DNA of 49,345 bases from Verrucomicrobiota bacterium (GCA_025360495.1 JANYCC010000163.1:1-49345), one strand, 5' to 3'; positions 37,098 to 47,080 are shown, numbered from the stretch's first letter. The notes: generated from the sequence alone by a model not told the origin. Numbers and translations: made by a program.

Positions 37098-38033
37098 ATG
37101 CGCGCCCTGGCCGTTCTTCTGCCGTGTCTCTGGTTGATCTTCCAAATCCAAGGCCCCGCCGCGGCAGCGTCACCACCCCACCCCGTCCGCGTGCTGGTGT
37201 GGGATGAGCAACAGCCCCAACAACGGATGGCCTATTCGAATTTCCTCGGCCAGGAAATCGCCGCCTTCCTCCGCACCCAACCCGGCCTCGAAGTCCACAC
37301 CGCCGCCCTGAACGACCCCGCCCAAGGCCTCGATCCGGCGGTGCTCGACCAGACCGACGTGCTCATCTGGTGGGGCCATGTGCGCAACAAGGAAATCACC
37401 CCGGACACCGGACGCGCCCTGGTCCGGCGCATCCAAGCCGGGCAACTGTCGCTCATCGCCCTGCACTCCGCTCACTGGTCGACCCCGTTCGTTGAGGCGA
37501 TGAATGAGCGGGCCCGGCAGGACGCCCGGTTCGCCCTGCCGGAATCCGACCGGGCGACCGCGCTGTTGGTGGAGACCAACCGGTATCCCAGCCGCTACAC
37601 CCCGCCGCGATCCGATGACCTCCGCACCCCGTGCACCTGGTATCGCAAGCCCGTGGAAGGCCCGGTTGAGATCACGTTGGCGTTGCCTAATTGTTGTTTC
37701 CCCGCCTACCGCCCCGACGCCATGCCCAGCCAGATGCGCGTCCTCCGCCCCGAACATCCCATCGCCCGCGGACTGCCGCCGACCTTCATCATTCCGCGCA
37801 CGGAAATGTATAATGAACCCTTCCATGTCCCGCCTCCGGACGAGGTCGTCTTCGAGGAGCGCTGGGCCACAGGCGAATGGTTCCGTAGCGGAAGTGTCTG
37901 GGCCCTGGGCCGGGGTCGGGTCTTCTATTTCCGACCGGGCCACGAGCTGTACCCGGTCTTCAAGGAGGCGACCTGCCTGAAGATCCTCGATAACGCCGTG
38001 CGCTGGCTTGCCGCCGAACAGTCCCGGCGCTGA
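37098..38033 (+). CDS. ThuA-domain (trehalose-utilisation-like) protein, secreted
   Basis: Signal peptide MRALAVLLPCLWLIFQIQGPAAAA; RVLVWDEQQPQQRMAYSNFLGQEIAAFLR, DVLIWWGHVRNKEI, LIALHSAHWSTPF, GRGRVFYFRPGHELYPVF. Confidence 0.85.
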   Translation: MRALAVLLPCLWLIFQIQGPAAAASPPHPVRVLVWDEQQPQQRMAYSNFLGQEIAAFLRTQPGLEVHTAALNDPAQGLDPAVLDQTDVLIWWGHVRNKEITPDTGRALVRRIQAGQLSLIALHSAHWSTPFVEAMNERARQDARFALPESDRATALLVETNRYPSRYTPPRSDDLRTPCTWYRKPVEGPVEITLALPNCCFPAYRPDAMPSQMRVLRPEHPIARGLPPTFIIPRTEMYNEPFHVPPPDEVVFEERWATGEWFRSGSVWALGRGRVFYFRPGHELYPVFKEATCLKILDNAVRWLAAEQSRR

Positions 38034-38085
38034 AAAGTCCCGGCGCTGAGTCAAGTCCGGGTCCGGGTCCAAGTCTGCACCCGGG

Positions 38086-38817
38086 TCACCAATCATTGCC
38101 GCGGCGCCCACTCCCCCGGAGCCGGAGCAGCAATTGCAGCAGCTGGAGCACCGCATTGAGCATGGAGGCCACGTAGGTCAGGGCGGCGGCGCCCAGCACC
38201 TGTTCCACCCCCGCCAATTCCGTGGGGTTCACCAATCCCAAACGGACCAATTCGCGCTTGGCCCGCGAACTGGCATCATATTCGACCGGCAGCGTGATGA
38301 CCTGAAAGAAGACGACGACCGAAAACAACATCACCCCCAGGATCACGAGGGTGTGACCGAAGCCGTTCCGGGACCCGAATCCGCCGAGCAGCGCCCCGGC
38401 AATGATGATCCACCAGGAGGCCTGGCTGGCGAAACCCGTCACCCCCACCAAGGCCATTCGCAGACCGAGCGGCCCATAGGCGGCCTTGTGCTGGATCGCG
38501 TGCCCGACCTCATGCGCGGCCACGCCCATCGCCGCCAGGGAAGTGCCGTCATAAACCGATTCCGACAGGAAGACGGCCCTTTTCGAGGGATCATAATGGT
38601 CGGTCAATTCCCCCTCGACCCGGAACACCTCGTGATTGGCCATGCCATTCCGGTCGAGCAACGTCCGGGCCGTCTCGGCCCCGGTGACACCGCGCGCGCC
38701 CGCCACCCGCGAATTGACGGCGTAGGCGGACGAAAGCCGCATCTGGGCCCAAAGCGCCACCAAGGCTCCGGGGATCGTCACCCAGAAATAGGGATCGATA
38801 TAAAAATAGGCGAGCAT
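38086..38817 (-). CDS. Zinc metallopeptidase, YugP/DUF-type membrane protease
   Basis: SLAAMGVAAHEVGHAIQHKAAY (HExxH), MLAYFYIDPYFWVTIPGALVALWAQ start, C-terminal TM region. ORF track start 38901 likely too early. Confidence 0.92.
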   Translation of the reverse strand: MLAYFYIDPYFWVTIPGALVALWAQMRLSSAYAVNSRVAGARGVTGAETARTLLDRNGMANHEVFRVEGELTDHYDPSKRAVFLSESVYDGTSLAAMGVAAHEVGHAIQHKAAYGPLGLRMALVGVTGFASQASWWIIIAGALLGGFGSRNGFGHTLVILGVMLFSVVVFFQVITLPVEYDASSRAKRELVRLGLVNPTELAGVEQVLGAAALTYVASMLNAVLQLLQLLLRLRGSGRRGNDW

Positions 38818-38910
38818 GGTTGGATTCCGTATCTGGGCACCGCACCAGGGTCGATACCCCTGAGACCAAGGGGAAGATACCCAAGGTCTGGCCGCCCGCA
38901 ATCCCCGTCC

Positions 38911-39040
<130 letters not shown>

Positions 39041-39066
39041 GCCCCCCCCTGCCCCCGCCCGCCAAG

Positions 39067-39606
39067 ATGGGCGCGATGGACACCGAAGAAATCTTTGACG
39101 TGGTCGATGCCGAGGATCAGGTGACGGGACAGCAGCCCCGACCCGAGGTGCATCGGCTCGGATTGCGGCACCGGGCCACCCACATACTGATCTTCAATGG
39201 GCGGGGTGAACTTTTTCTCCAACAGCGTTCCCTGGCCAAGGACATGTGGCCCGGCGTCTGGGACTCCTCCGCCTCCGGCCATGTCGATCACGGAGAAGAC
39301 TACGACTGCTGCGCGCTCCGGGAACTGGGCGAGGAACTCGGCCTGCCCCCCGACGCGCGGCCGGTTCGTTGGTTCAAGCTGGCGGCCGCGCCGGCCACCG
39401 GCATGGAGTTTTGCTGGGTTTACCGACTCGATCATGAAGGCCCGTTCCACCTGCAGGAATCCGAGGTGCGGGGTGGTGGCTGGTTTTCCGCCGCCGGCAT
39501 CGAGTCGTGGCTGCAACATCGCCCGGACGACTTTTCCAGTGCCTTCCGGTTGATCTGGAGCGAACTGGCCTCCCGCGGACTGCGCCCCGGGGGATCCGCT
39601 GCTTAG
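39067..39606 (+). CDS. NUDIX hydrolase
   Basis: WDSSASGHVDHGEDYDCCALRELGEELGL (GX5EX7REXXEEXG-like); ATG 39067 or 39076. Confidence 0.9.
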   Translation: MGAMDTEEIFDVVDAEDQVTGQQPRPEVHRLGLRHRATHILIFNGRGELFLQQRSLAKDMWPGVWDSSASGHVDHGEDYDCCALRELGEELGLPPDARPVRWFKLAAAPATGMEFCWVYRLDHEGPFHLQESEVRGGGWFSAAGIESWLQHRPDDFSSAFRLIWSELASRGLRPGGSAA

Positions 39607-40364
39607 CCGATCACCCGGATGAACCCGTCGGCGTGCAACCGGGCCACCACCGCCAGGTCATCCTCGCGCGCGCATAATTCCACATCCGCCGCCAAGTCCG
39701 GAATCTTCAGCAACCGGCGGCCATTGCGCGCGTGTTCCGCCATTGCCCCCGTCAGATCGACCCCGGCCGCCCGGTACGCATTGCGCGCCAACCGGGCCGA
39801 ATCCAACACTTCCACCCCCGCGAGGATCGGCCACAGTCGATCGACCAACGCCCCGGCCCCGAGAACGTCCTCGTAGGCGGCATCCTCATAGGTCCCGCTG
39901 CACACCACGAGCACTTCGCCGTCGGCATGCCGCGCCACCCAATTCGCGACCGCCCCGACATTTCGCAACGCCGCCGGCAACACCGCCACCGCCGCCGCAC
40001 AGGCCCGCAACGCCCGGGTCCCGTTGGTCGTCGTCGCCACCACCACCCGGCCCCCGACCTGTTCGGCCGTGAATTCACGCGGCGAATTCCCCAGGTCAAA
40101 CTCCACCCCACCCGTCCGATCCGCCCGGATTCTCACCCCGTCCCGTTCCCCGGCGAGCAGGACCGTCGGATCCCGCCGCCGCCACGCCAACGCCTCGGGG
40201 ATGTCCGCCACCGGGACCACCGCCGCCGCCCCATTGGCCAATGCCGTCAGCAGCGTTGTCGTGGCCCGCAGGACATCGAACACCACGCACACCGCCCCGG
40301 AAAGATCCCGACCCGCCAACGCTTGGAAATCGGCCGGCGTGAACAACACTTCAATGGATTTCAT
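39603..40364 (-). CDS. comB: 2-phosphosulfolactate phosphatase family protein
   Basis: VCVVFDVLRATTTLLTALANGAAAVVPV, LLAGERDGVRI, FDLGNSPREFT, VVATTTNGTRALRA, VVCSGTYEDAAYEDVLGAGALVDRL. Confidence 0.92.
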   Translation of the reverse strand: MKSIEVLFTPADFQALAGRDLSGAVCVVFDVLRATTTLLTALANGAAAVVPVADIPEALAWRRRDPTVLLAGERDGVRIRADRTGGVEFDLGNSPREFTAEQVGGRVVVATTTNGTRALRACAAAVAVLPAALRNVGAVANWVARHADGEVLVVCSGTYEDAAYEDVLGAGALVDRLWPILAGVEVLDSARLARNAYRAAGVDLTGAMAEHARNGRRLLKIPDLAADVELCAREDDLAVVARLHADGFIRVIG

Positions 40365-41344
40365 GATGCCTGCCGCCGCGCACCCGGACGGACAGGCCGA
40401 TCCTGCACCGTCGCGGGCGCGGTATCCACCCTGCGCTCGCCGCCCGCCGCCCAAGCCCGGCCCAGATGGGTCCGGGCATATTGGAACAGGTATTGTTGGG
40501 CATAACCGCTCCGGGACCCGAAATGGGTCGCACTGAACCGTTGCAACCGGGCCGGCGTCACGCGTCGGGCGCGCGGAAAATAAAATCGCTGCAACGCCTT
40601 CGCGATCCAGACATCGACCGGGAAGGCCCCGGGAAATCCGTAGGCGAAGAGCAGCACGCAATCGGCCACCTTCCGACCCACGCCCGGCAACGCCAGCAGG
40701 GCTTCCCTCGCCGCCGTCTCACTTTGGGTCCGCAATCCCGCCAGGTCGATCGCGCCCGCCGCCACCGCCCGCGCGGTGCCGAGCAGGTAGGGCGCTCGGA
40801 AACCCAGTTTGCATTCTCGCAAGGCACCCTCCCCGGCCGACGCCAACCGTTCGGCCGCCGGGAAAGCCCACGCCGGCGGATGCCCGGGCGGCACCTTCAC
40901 CGGTTCCCCAAAGCGTTCCGCCAGCAACCGGACCATCCCCTGGATCTGCACGACCTGTTTCGACGATGAACAGATGAAGCTGGCCAGGCATTCCCACGGA
41001 TCCTGTCGCAGCAATCGCAATCCCCGGCAGGCCGCCATCGCTGCCCGCATCGGTTCGTCGTCCGGGAAAGTCGCCAACACCGCCGCCAGGTCCTCGTCCA
41101 AGGCGAGGTGATGATCCAGCCATCCCCAGTCGGACCCCTCATGGGTGGTGACGATCCGCCACTGTCGTCCACCGTCCTCGATCCGCACCCACCGTCCCGA
41201 AACAACCCCTTCCCAAGCCTCGTCCACCCGGTGCCAACGGAAGGCCTGGCCGCCCCCCAACGTGGCCGACAGGTCATAATCCCGGATCGGCACTTCGCGT
41301 ACGGACGTCCCCCGTCCGGCCGGGTTCAGCGCAGGTTGCGACAC
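40361..41344 (-). CDS. 8-oxoguanine DNA glycosylase (OGG1-like, HhH-GPD)
   Basis: ATLGGGQAFRWHRVDEAWEGVV, ECLASFICSSSKQVVQIQGMVRLLAERFG, LPGVGRKVADCVLLFAYGFPGAFPVDVWI (HhH-GPD with Lys and Asp). Confidence 0.93.
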   Translation of the reverse strand: MSQPALNPAGRGTSVREVPIRDYDLSATLGGGQAFRWHRVDEAWEGVVSGRWVRIEDGGRQWRIVTTHEGSDWGWLDHHLALDEDLAAVLATFPDDEPMRAAMAACRGLRLLRQDPWECLASFICSSSKQVVQIQGMVRLLAERFGEPVKVPPGHPPAWAFPAAERLASAGEGALRECKLGFRAPYLLGTARAVAAGAIDLAGLRTQSETAAREALLALPGVGRKVADCVLLFAYGFPGAFPVDVWIAKALQRFYFPRARRVTPARLQRFSATHFGSRSGYAQQYLFQYARTHLGRAWAAGGERRVDTAPATVQDRPVRPGARRQAS

Positions 41345-43470
41345 GCGTATAATTGGTATTCGTGGAACAGCCGGCCCCGGTAGTGGACCTCCAACGGGCC
41401 GAGTGGCTCGACGCTTTCGAACTCCTTATACAGGCGCGGGGGCAGGGCCTTGGCCGGATCGTCCGGAGTTTCGCGCACGAACAGCGCGGTCTCCCCCCTG
41501 CGCCCGGAATAGCCCGGCCAGAAGGCGAACTGGCTCTTCGGGACGTCCGTGGTCAATTCATACACCAAGGGCGCCAGCACCGCTCCGGGATGGGCCTCCG
41601 GCAGGTAGAAACTGATCAGTCCCGCACGTCCGTAATGGTCCGCGACTATAAAAACCGGCCGTCCTTCGGCGAGCAACTTCTCGCGCGCCTTCCCGACCCC
41701 GAGCGCGAATTCCCGCAGCCCGCGCAGGCGCTTCAAGGGCTCGTATTGTTCCGGCAGGGGCCATCCCACGAGTTTCTCGACCAGGTTGGTGTCGTGCAAC
41801 AACGCGACGAACGGCAATCCGACGGCCAGGCCCGTGGCCACCCACGGGGCGACCGCGACCCGGGCCTCCCGCACCCGACGGTGCCAGTATAAGGTGGCCA
41901 ACAGCGCCACGGGGATGATCCCGCCGGCCACCCAGTTGGGCTGGACGCGTGACCGGAAGCTATAGGCGAAATAGAACAGCAGGATCGGCGCCCCCAACGC
42001 CCAGAGATAACGTTCCAACACCGGGGCCGGACGCCGCCACACCATCCATCCCGCCACCACCGCCAACCCCACCAGGACGGGGTTGAGCAACAGGGGCACG
42101 ACCAGCAGGAAATCCTGCACATACCGTAGCGTGAACCGATACGGCTCGGAGAGTCCGCCGCGCTCACTGAGGTGCCGCAGGGTGATCCAACCATGTTGCG
42201 AGTTCCACACCAGGACCGGGACAGTCGACAACGCGAGCAGGCCGAGCGCCAGCCAGGGTCCCGGACGCCGCAACTGGCGCCATCCCCCCGGAATCACCGC
42301 CAATGCGAGCAGCATCGTCGCCACCTGGAACGGTGCGAAATACTTGCTGAGGAATCCCCCCGCCCAAGCCACGCCCACCCAAAGCCACCAACCGGTGGAA
42401 TCCTCCGTCACGGCGCGCCAACCCGCGAGCATGCCCACGGTGCAGAAGAAAACGGTCAGCGGGTCGATGGTCATCAGCACCGAACCCGCGGCCAGCAACG
42501 GCACGGCGTTCAGGATCACCAGGAAGAGGAAACCGGTCCGGGCATCCGTCTGACGGGCCACAAAACGGAGCAGCATTCCGCCCATGGCCGCCGCCAGCAG
42601 CGGCGGCAGCAACCGCACCCCCAGTTCCCGGTCGCCGGCGATGTGTGTTCCCAACCACTGCGCATAGGCGATCAACGGAGGTTTGCTATAATAGGAGAGA
42701 TCAAGGTGTTTGGACCACAGCCACTGATAAGCCTCGTCCTCGCTCAGTTCGATCACCCGTCGCCAGATATAGAACCAACGTCCGGCCAGCAGCGCCCCGA
42801 TCAAGACCCAGCCCAGCCGCAGCCAGTGCGACGCCGTGTCACCCACCTCGGCGGTCCCTTCCGTCCGGATCCCTTCCTCCGGCGAGAGCAGCAGCGGAAG
42901 GCGTCTCCACCAGATCGGGAACAACCGCCCGCCGAGAATCCGCCATAGTCCGTCCAGCATGCGCGGCACCAGCGCCCCGTAAGTGACCCCCACGGCCCAA
43001 CCGGCCAGCACATCGGTCGGATAATGCACCCCGAGGTACATCCGGGAAACGCCCACGCCCAGCCCGACCGCCGCCATCGGGACCCAGCGGCGTCGATAAT
43101 ATAAGAAGGTGACGACCGTCACCGCGCCCCAGATCGCCGCGTGTCCCGACGGCATCGAATAAGACATCCCGCGGCCCGCCAGGAGCCGTGTTTCCGGGTG
43201 ATCGGTGAACGGGCGCGGCCGTTGGATCACCTTCTTGAGATTGCCCACGATCAGCGGGTCGCCGATCAGCAGCGTGACGGCCATCACGACCGAGAAGATC
43301 CGTCCCCGGCGTCCACCCCACAGCCACAGGGACAAAACCAACGCCGCCACCACCGGCCACAGCAACCGGTTCCCGCTCAGGAAAGCCATCACCGGGTCGA
43401 GCCACGGGGCCGCGAGATCCTGGTTGAAAAACCGGAATCCGGCCATGTCGCAGCGCTGCAGCCAACTCAT
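41326..43470 (-). CDS. PAP2 phosphatase fused to GT39/ArnT-like glycosyltransferase
   Basis: N-terminus KKVIQRPRPF...SYSMPSGHAA...GVHYPTDVLAGW (PAP2 motifs); C-terminus LSEDEAYQWLWSKHLDLSYYSKPPLIAYAQWLGTHIAGDRELGVRLLPPL (GT39-type). Confidence 0.92.
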   Translation of the reverse strand: MSWLQRCDMAGFRFFNQDLAAPWLDPVMAFLSGNRLLWPVVAALVLSLWLWGGRRGRIFSVVMAVTLLIGDPLIVGNLKKVIQRPRPFTDHPETRLLAGRGMSYSMPSGHAAIWGAVTVVTFLYYRRRWVPMAAVGLGVGVSRMYLGVHYPTDVLAGWAVGVTYGALVPRMLDGLWRILGGRLFPIWWRRLPLLLSPEEGIRTEGTAEVGDTASHWLRLGWVLIGALLAGRWFYIWRRVIELSEDEAYQWLWSKHLDLSYYSKPPLIAYAQWLGTHIAGDRELGVRLLPPLLAAAMGGMLLRFVARQTDARTGFLFLVILNAVPLLAAGSVLMTIDPLTVFFCTVGMLAGWRAVTEDSTGWWLWVGVAWAGGFLSKYFAPFQVATMLLALAVIPGGWRQLRRPGPWLALGLLALSTVPVLVWNSQHGWITLRHLSERGGLSEPYRFTLRYVQDFLLVVPLLLNPVLVGLAVVAGWMVWRRPAPVLERYLWALGAPILLFYFAYSFRSRVQPNWVAGGIIPVALLATLYWHRRVREARVAVAPWVATGLAVGLPFVALLHDTNLVEKLVGWPLPEQYEPLKRLRGLREFALGVGKAREKLLAEGRPVFIVADHYGRAGLISFYLPEAHPGAVLAPLVYELTTDVPKSQFAFWPGYSGRRGETALFVRETPDDPAKALPPRLYKEFESVEPLGPLEVHYRGRLFHEYQLYACRNLR

Positions 43471-43525
43471 GCGACGAGCCTACCGGGAAAGCCGCCCGGG
43501 ACCAGCACTGCGAGTTCACGGGCCT

Positions 43526-43659
43526 CCTCTCCCCCACCCTCTCCTCCTTCGTTCCTCAGGAAGAGAGGGAGACCGAGCCGGATCCGAAGCGCATTCCCAT
43601 GCGCTGCCACGGTCCCCCTCGCCCCGCGAGGAACGAGCGGGGAGAGGGTTGGGGAGAGG
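43526..43659. repeat. MITE-like inverted-repeat element with central hairpin
   Basis: CCTCTCCCCCACCCTCTCCTCCTTCGTTCCTC (43526-43557) versus reverse complement of 43628-43659 (CCTCTCCCCAACCCTCTCCCCGCTCGTTCCTC), 28/32 identical by hand count; central AGCGCAT-TCCC-ATGCGCT (43588-43605). Confidence 0.85.
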
Positions 43660-43663
43660 GGAA

Positions 43664-44479
43664 TCAATAGGTGCCGCCAGTTGCGTCCGACCCGTGGTTT
43701 CCCGTCCCGTCCAACAACTGACGTGCCCCTTCGGCCATCAGGTTCAGCTCGGTGCCGGTCTGAAAGAACTGGAAACCCTGCGCCAACCCGCGCCGGATGC
43801 CCGCCGACCCGCTCACATAACGGCCGGCCACCTTGCCATGCCGCTGCGCCGCCGCGACCACTTTCCCCATCGCGTCGTCCACCCTCGGATGCTCCATGTC
43901 GCCGCGCAGGCCCATCGAAAATGAAAGATCACTCGGGCCCACAAACAGGACATCCAGTCCCGGCGTCGCGGCGATCTCCTCGATCCGCTCGACCGCCCCC
44001 ACCTCCTCGATCACCGCGATCACCATCACGTTGCGGTCCGCAAAATCGGTGTACCCCTCCGGACTGGGCCACCGGAACGTCGCCAGTCCCGCACCGGAGC
44101 CCCGGCGTCCCGCGGGCGGATATTTGCAGGCGGCGACCGCCTGCCGGGCCAGTTCCGGCGTGCTGGTGAAGGGGAAAATCACGCCCAACACCCCGGCATC
44201 GAGCACCCGTTTCGCCATCCACAATTCATTCACCGGAACCCGGGCGAACGGCATCGCCTTCAATCCCCGCGTCGCCAGGACGATGTTCCTCACCGTCTCC
44301 AGGCTGAGCGGCGAATGTTCCATTTCCAGCCAGAGGAAATCAAAGCCCAGGCCCGCCGCCTGCGCCGCCACCTCGACCCCGTTGGTCGTGATCGTGACCC
44401 CCACCACCGGGTGCCCGGCACGCAACCGGGCCCGGACCGGGTTCTCCCACGGCGGGGTGGATTCTGGATCTTCAGGCAT
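43664..44479 (-). CDS. HpcH/HpaI aldolase family protein
   Basis: GFDFLWLEMEHSPLSLETVRNIVLATRG, PFARVPVNELWMAKRVLDAGVLGVIFPFTSTPELARQAVAACKYPPAGRRG, DVLFVGPSDLSFSMGL. Confidence 0.93.
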   Translation of the reverse strand: MPEDPESTPPWENPVRARLRAGHPVVGVTITTNGVEVAAQAAGLGFDFLWLEMEHSPLSLETVRNIVLATRGLKAMPFARVPVNELWMAKRVLDAGVLGVIFPFTSTPELARQAVAACKYPPAGRRGSGAGLATFRWPSPEGYTDFADRNVMVIAVIEEVGAVERIEEIAATPGLDVLFVGPSDLSFSMGLRGDMEHPRVDDAMGKVVAAAQRHGKVAGRYVSGSAGIRRGLAQGFQFFQTGTELNLMAEGARQLLDGTGNHGSDATGGTY

Positions 44480-44506
44480 GGTCTGGAAATCAGTTCGGCG
44501 AACGGT

Positions 44507-47053
44507 TCATTTCCTCATCAGCCAGATTTCCGAAACCTGACAGCCGCGTCCGTTCCCGCCCAACCCCGGTTCGCGACTCCAACTCAACTCCAATCCGCCG
44601 CCGGCCGTCGCCTCCGGCGGCACGTCGAATTCGACCGGACGATACGGCCATTCTTTCTTCAGCAGCGGATGGATCTCATACTTTCCGTTCGCGACCAATC
44701 GGATGGGTCGCTTGGGGCTGTCGCCCACATAGAGAACCCGCACCTTATACCGCGCCTGGGGATCCAGTCCCGCATAACGCACCCGTAACGGTTGGTCGAC
44801 CAGCGATTCCGCATGGTCCAGCCACGACCGCCGCATCGCCGCCTCGGGCTTCTCGTCCGGCTCATCGACCACGTCTCCCTCCTCGAAGCCGACCTTCGAT
44901 GAAACCAGGCTGGCCGGGTCCTGCTCAAACGGCAGTCCCCGCACGAGATGCGGCTGCCGCGCGACATTTCCCAGGTCGTCATAGAATCCGCCCGGCCCGG
45001 GGTTGGTCCAATTCACGATGCGATCGATGGCCTTGAGCCGCTCCGCCTCCGTCGGATTCCGCCGGGCCGATTCGAATTGTTCGCGCAGCCAACGGCGGTT
45101 GTTCAGGGGATAATCAATCGTGTCCAGGCTCGCCCCACGGTCCACGCCGATCGCCTGATAGCGCGGCACACTCAACTGCATCCGGATGCTCTGGAACAGC
45201 GCCTCTCCCAATTCGAACACCCGCGCCCTGAGGTCCGGCGCCACCGGTGCGCCCAACGCCCGGTCCAGGATCGTCTCCGCCTCGTTCAATGCCACCCGCG
45301 ACCCCAACCGCTCCGCCTCGCGCAACCGTTCCATCGCCCGTTCCTCCAGATCGGCCTCATGGATCAACCGGCTCCGGATATAGGCGTCATAATAGGCGCG
45401 GAACAACCCCTGTTGAAACCGCCAGTTCGTCCGGTCCCGCGGGGCGGCGGTGCGCTCCATCTCCCGGAATTGCTGGAGCGTGGTGGCCACCCCCTCGTTG
45501 GCCATCAACGGCCCCCGCCAGTTGCGCTCCAAGGCCAGCAATCCCTGCGCAAAACTGTCGGTGTAACGATCCCCGATGAAATACCGGCTGTAATCGCGCA
45601 GGATCTCGGTGACCGGTGCGTCCGGATTCCAGCCCAGCGCGCTCCAAACCGCCTTGTTCACATCATCGTTGCATCCCTCGGAATAAGTCAGGAACCCGAC
45701 CGTATAAGGCTGCAACAGGCGGAATATCGCCGCCTCATCCAGGGGACGCGGATTGATGCATTCGCGGCCCTCGGTGATCGCGAACGCCGTGTCCCAGTCC
45801 GGCACCGGATACTGGCATTGCCGCGTGTGGGTGATGTCCGGGTAATGCCGGATGGGATATTGTTTGGGGATCGCCGCCCGCAGTTCCGGCAGGCTGATCC
45901 GGACCTGGGGACCGAACACCACGCCGCTCAGCCAGGCCGGTTGATCCTTCGCCAGGATTCCCAGGAATTCGTCCAGCCATTCCCGGTTGAAACTCTGTGG
46001 CGAAACCCACATCTGCGCCTTCGGATGCGTGCGGTGCAAGGACCCGGCCTGTTTCTCCAACAGCGCCATCAGATGCTTCGGGGGCGTGTGTCCCGGATCC
46101 CCGCCGGGGACATAAACCGCGTCGATGCGGGGCAGGCGTCGGAAGACCTCGTCCCATTCCTTCAGGGCGGACGCGACCGTCTTGGGATCGGAATAATCCG
46201 GGTCCATCGCCGGATACCAGATCCAGACGTCCAACCCATAATCATCGGCCAGCTTCGACATGCCCGTCATCATCTGCAGCGGCGGCAGCGGGAAATGCGG
46301 GCTGTCCGCGTCGTCATCCGAGCGTGGCGGGATCAGTTCCACGGCATTCGCCCCGAACACGATCAGGTCGCGGTAATATTGCTCCCAGGTCGCCAGGTCC
46401 CACGCATCATAAGAGTGGGTCTTGGGACGGTACCCGAGTTGGTGCCCCCGCAGTGCGTACTGGGGCGCGGTCGTGAGGTTGAAGTCATCGGGCACCGCAA
46501 TGATCCCCGGGGCCAACCGCAATTGGCGCAGCAGATTCCCGACCCCGAACAACACTCCGCGAGCATCGTTGCCCACGATATAAACCGCAGGCGCGCCCGC
46601 CGCCGGCCGCACCCGGATCCGGAATCCCTCCGGGGCACCCGCCGGCGGGTCCGACAGGATCCCGTCCGGTGCGGGCTCCGATCCCGTCAATGCTTTCAGG
46701 GCCGAAGCCTGTCCCACGGCGATGACTGGTTTCCCGTCGGTGGGCCAGGTGGGCACCACTTCCCAGCGGATATGCGACCGCTTCTCCACCTCTTCCACCA
46801 GCATCGTGACGGCCTTCTGTTCCGGTCGGGACAGATTTGCCGGTGCCACCACGACGCCCCCGGTCAGGTCCAAGGCCAGCGCCCGGACTTCAGCGAGACC
46901 CGCCAGTAGCAGGACCCCGGACATCGCCGCGATCATCGCCCGGAACCGGACCCTTGGCCGTGGGGACGCAGCAAACGAATGAGTATGCCGGGGGAAATCC
47001 ATTTGCGATGGAGGTTGGCAATTTGCGGACGAGGAATCACCAACGAACTCCAC
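44507..47053 (-). CDS. Large secreted glycosidase-like protein of uncertain specificity
   Basis: GGVVVAPANLSRPEQKAVTMLVEEVEKRS..., YIVGNDARGVLFGVGNLLRQLRL, APQYALRGHQLGYRPKTHSYDAWDLATWEQYYRDLIVFGANAVELIPP: GH20b-like N-terminal domain then TIM-barrel-like segment. Confidence 0.75.
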   Translation of the reverse strand: MEFVGDSSSANCQPPSQMDFPRHTHSFAASPRPRVRFRAMIAAMSGVLLLAGLAEVRALALDLTGGVVVAPANLSRPEQKAVTMLVEEVEKRSHIRWEVVPTWPTDGKPVIAVGQASALKALTGSEPAPDGILSDPPAGAPEGFRIRVRPAAGAPAVYIVGNDARGVLFGVGNLLRQLRLAPGIIAVPDDFNLTTAPQYALRGHQLGYRPKTHSYDAWDLATWEQYYRDLIVFGANAVELIPPRSDDDADSPHFPLPPLQMMTGMSKLADDYGLDVWIWYPAMDPDYSDPKTVASALKEWDEVFRRLPRIDAVYVPGGDPGHTPPKHLMALLEKQAGSLHRTHPKAQMWVSPQSFNREWLDEFLGILAKDQPAWLSGVVFGPQVRISLPELRAAIPKQYPIRHYPDITHTRQCQYPVPDWDTAFAITEGRECINPRPLDEAAIFRLLQPYTVGFLTYSEGCNDDVNKAVWSALGWNPDAPVTEILRDYSRYFIGDRYTDSFAQGLLALERNWRGPLMANEGVATTLQQFREMERTAAPRDRTNWRFQQGLFRAYYDAYIRSRLIHEADLEERAMERLREAERLGSRVALNEAETILDRALGAPVAPDLRARVFELGEALFQSIRMQLSVPRYQAIGVDRGASLDTIDYPLNNRRWLREQFESARRNPTEAERLKAIDRIVNWTNPGPGGFYDDLGNVARQPHLVRGLPFEQDPASLVSSKVGFEEGDVVDEPDEKPEAAMRRSWLDHAESLVDQPLRVRYAGLDPQARYKVRVLYVGDSPKRPIRLVANGKYEIHPLLKKEWPYRPVEFDVPPEATAGGGLELSWSREPGLGGNGRGCQVSEIWLMRK

Positions 47054-47080
47054 AACGAACTCCCAACTCCCCGGCCCCAG

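Noticed and set aside
44948-46909. 653-aa plus-strand ORF
   Set aside because: Antisense to the glycosidase-like gene, whose protein has coherent domains.
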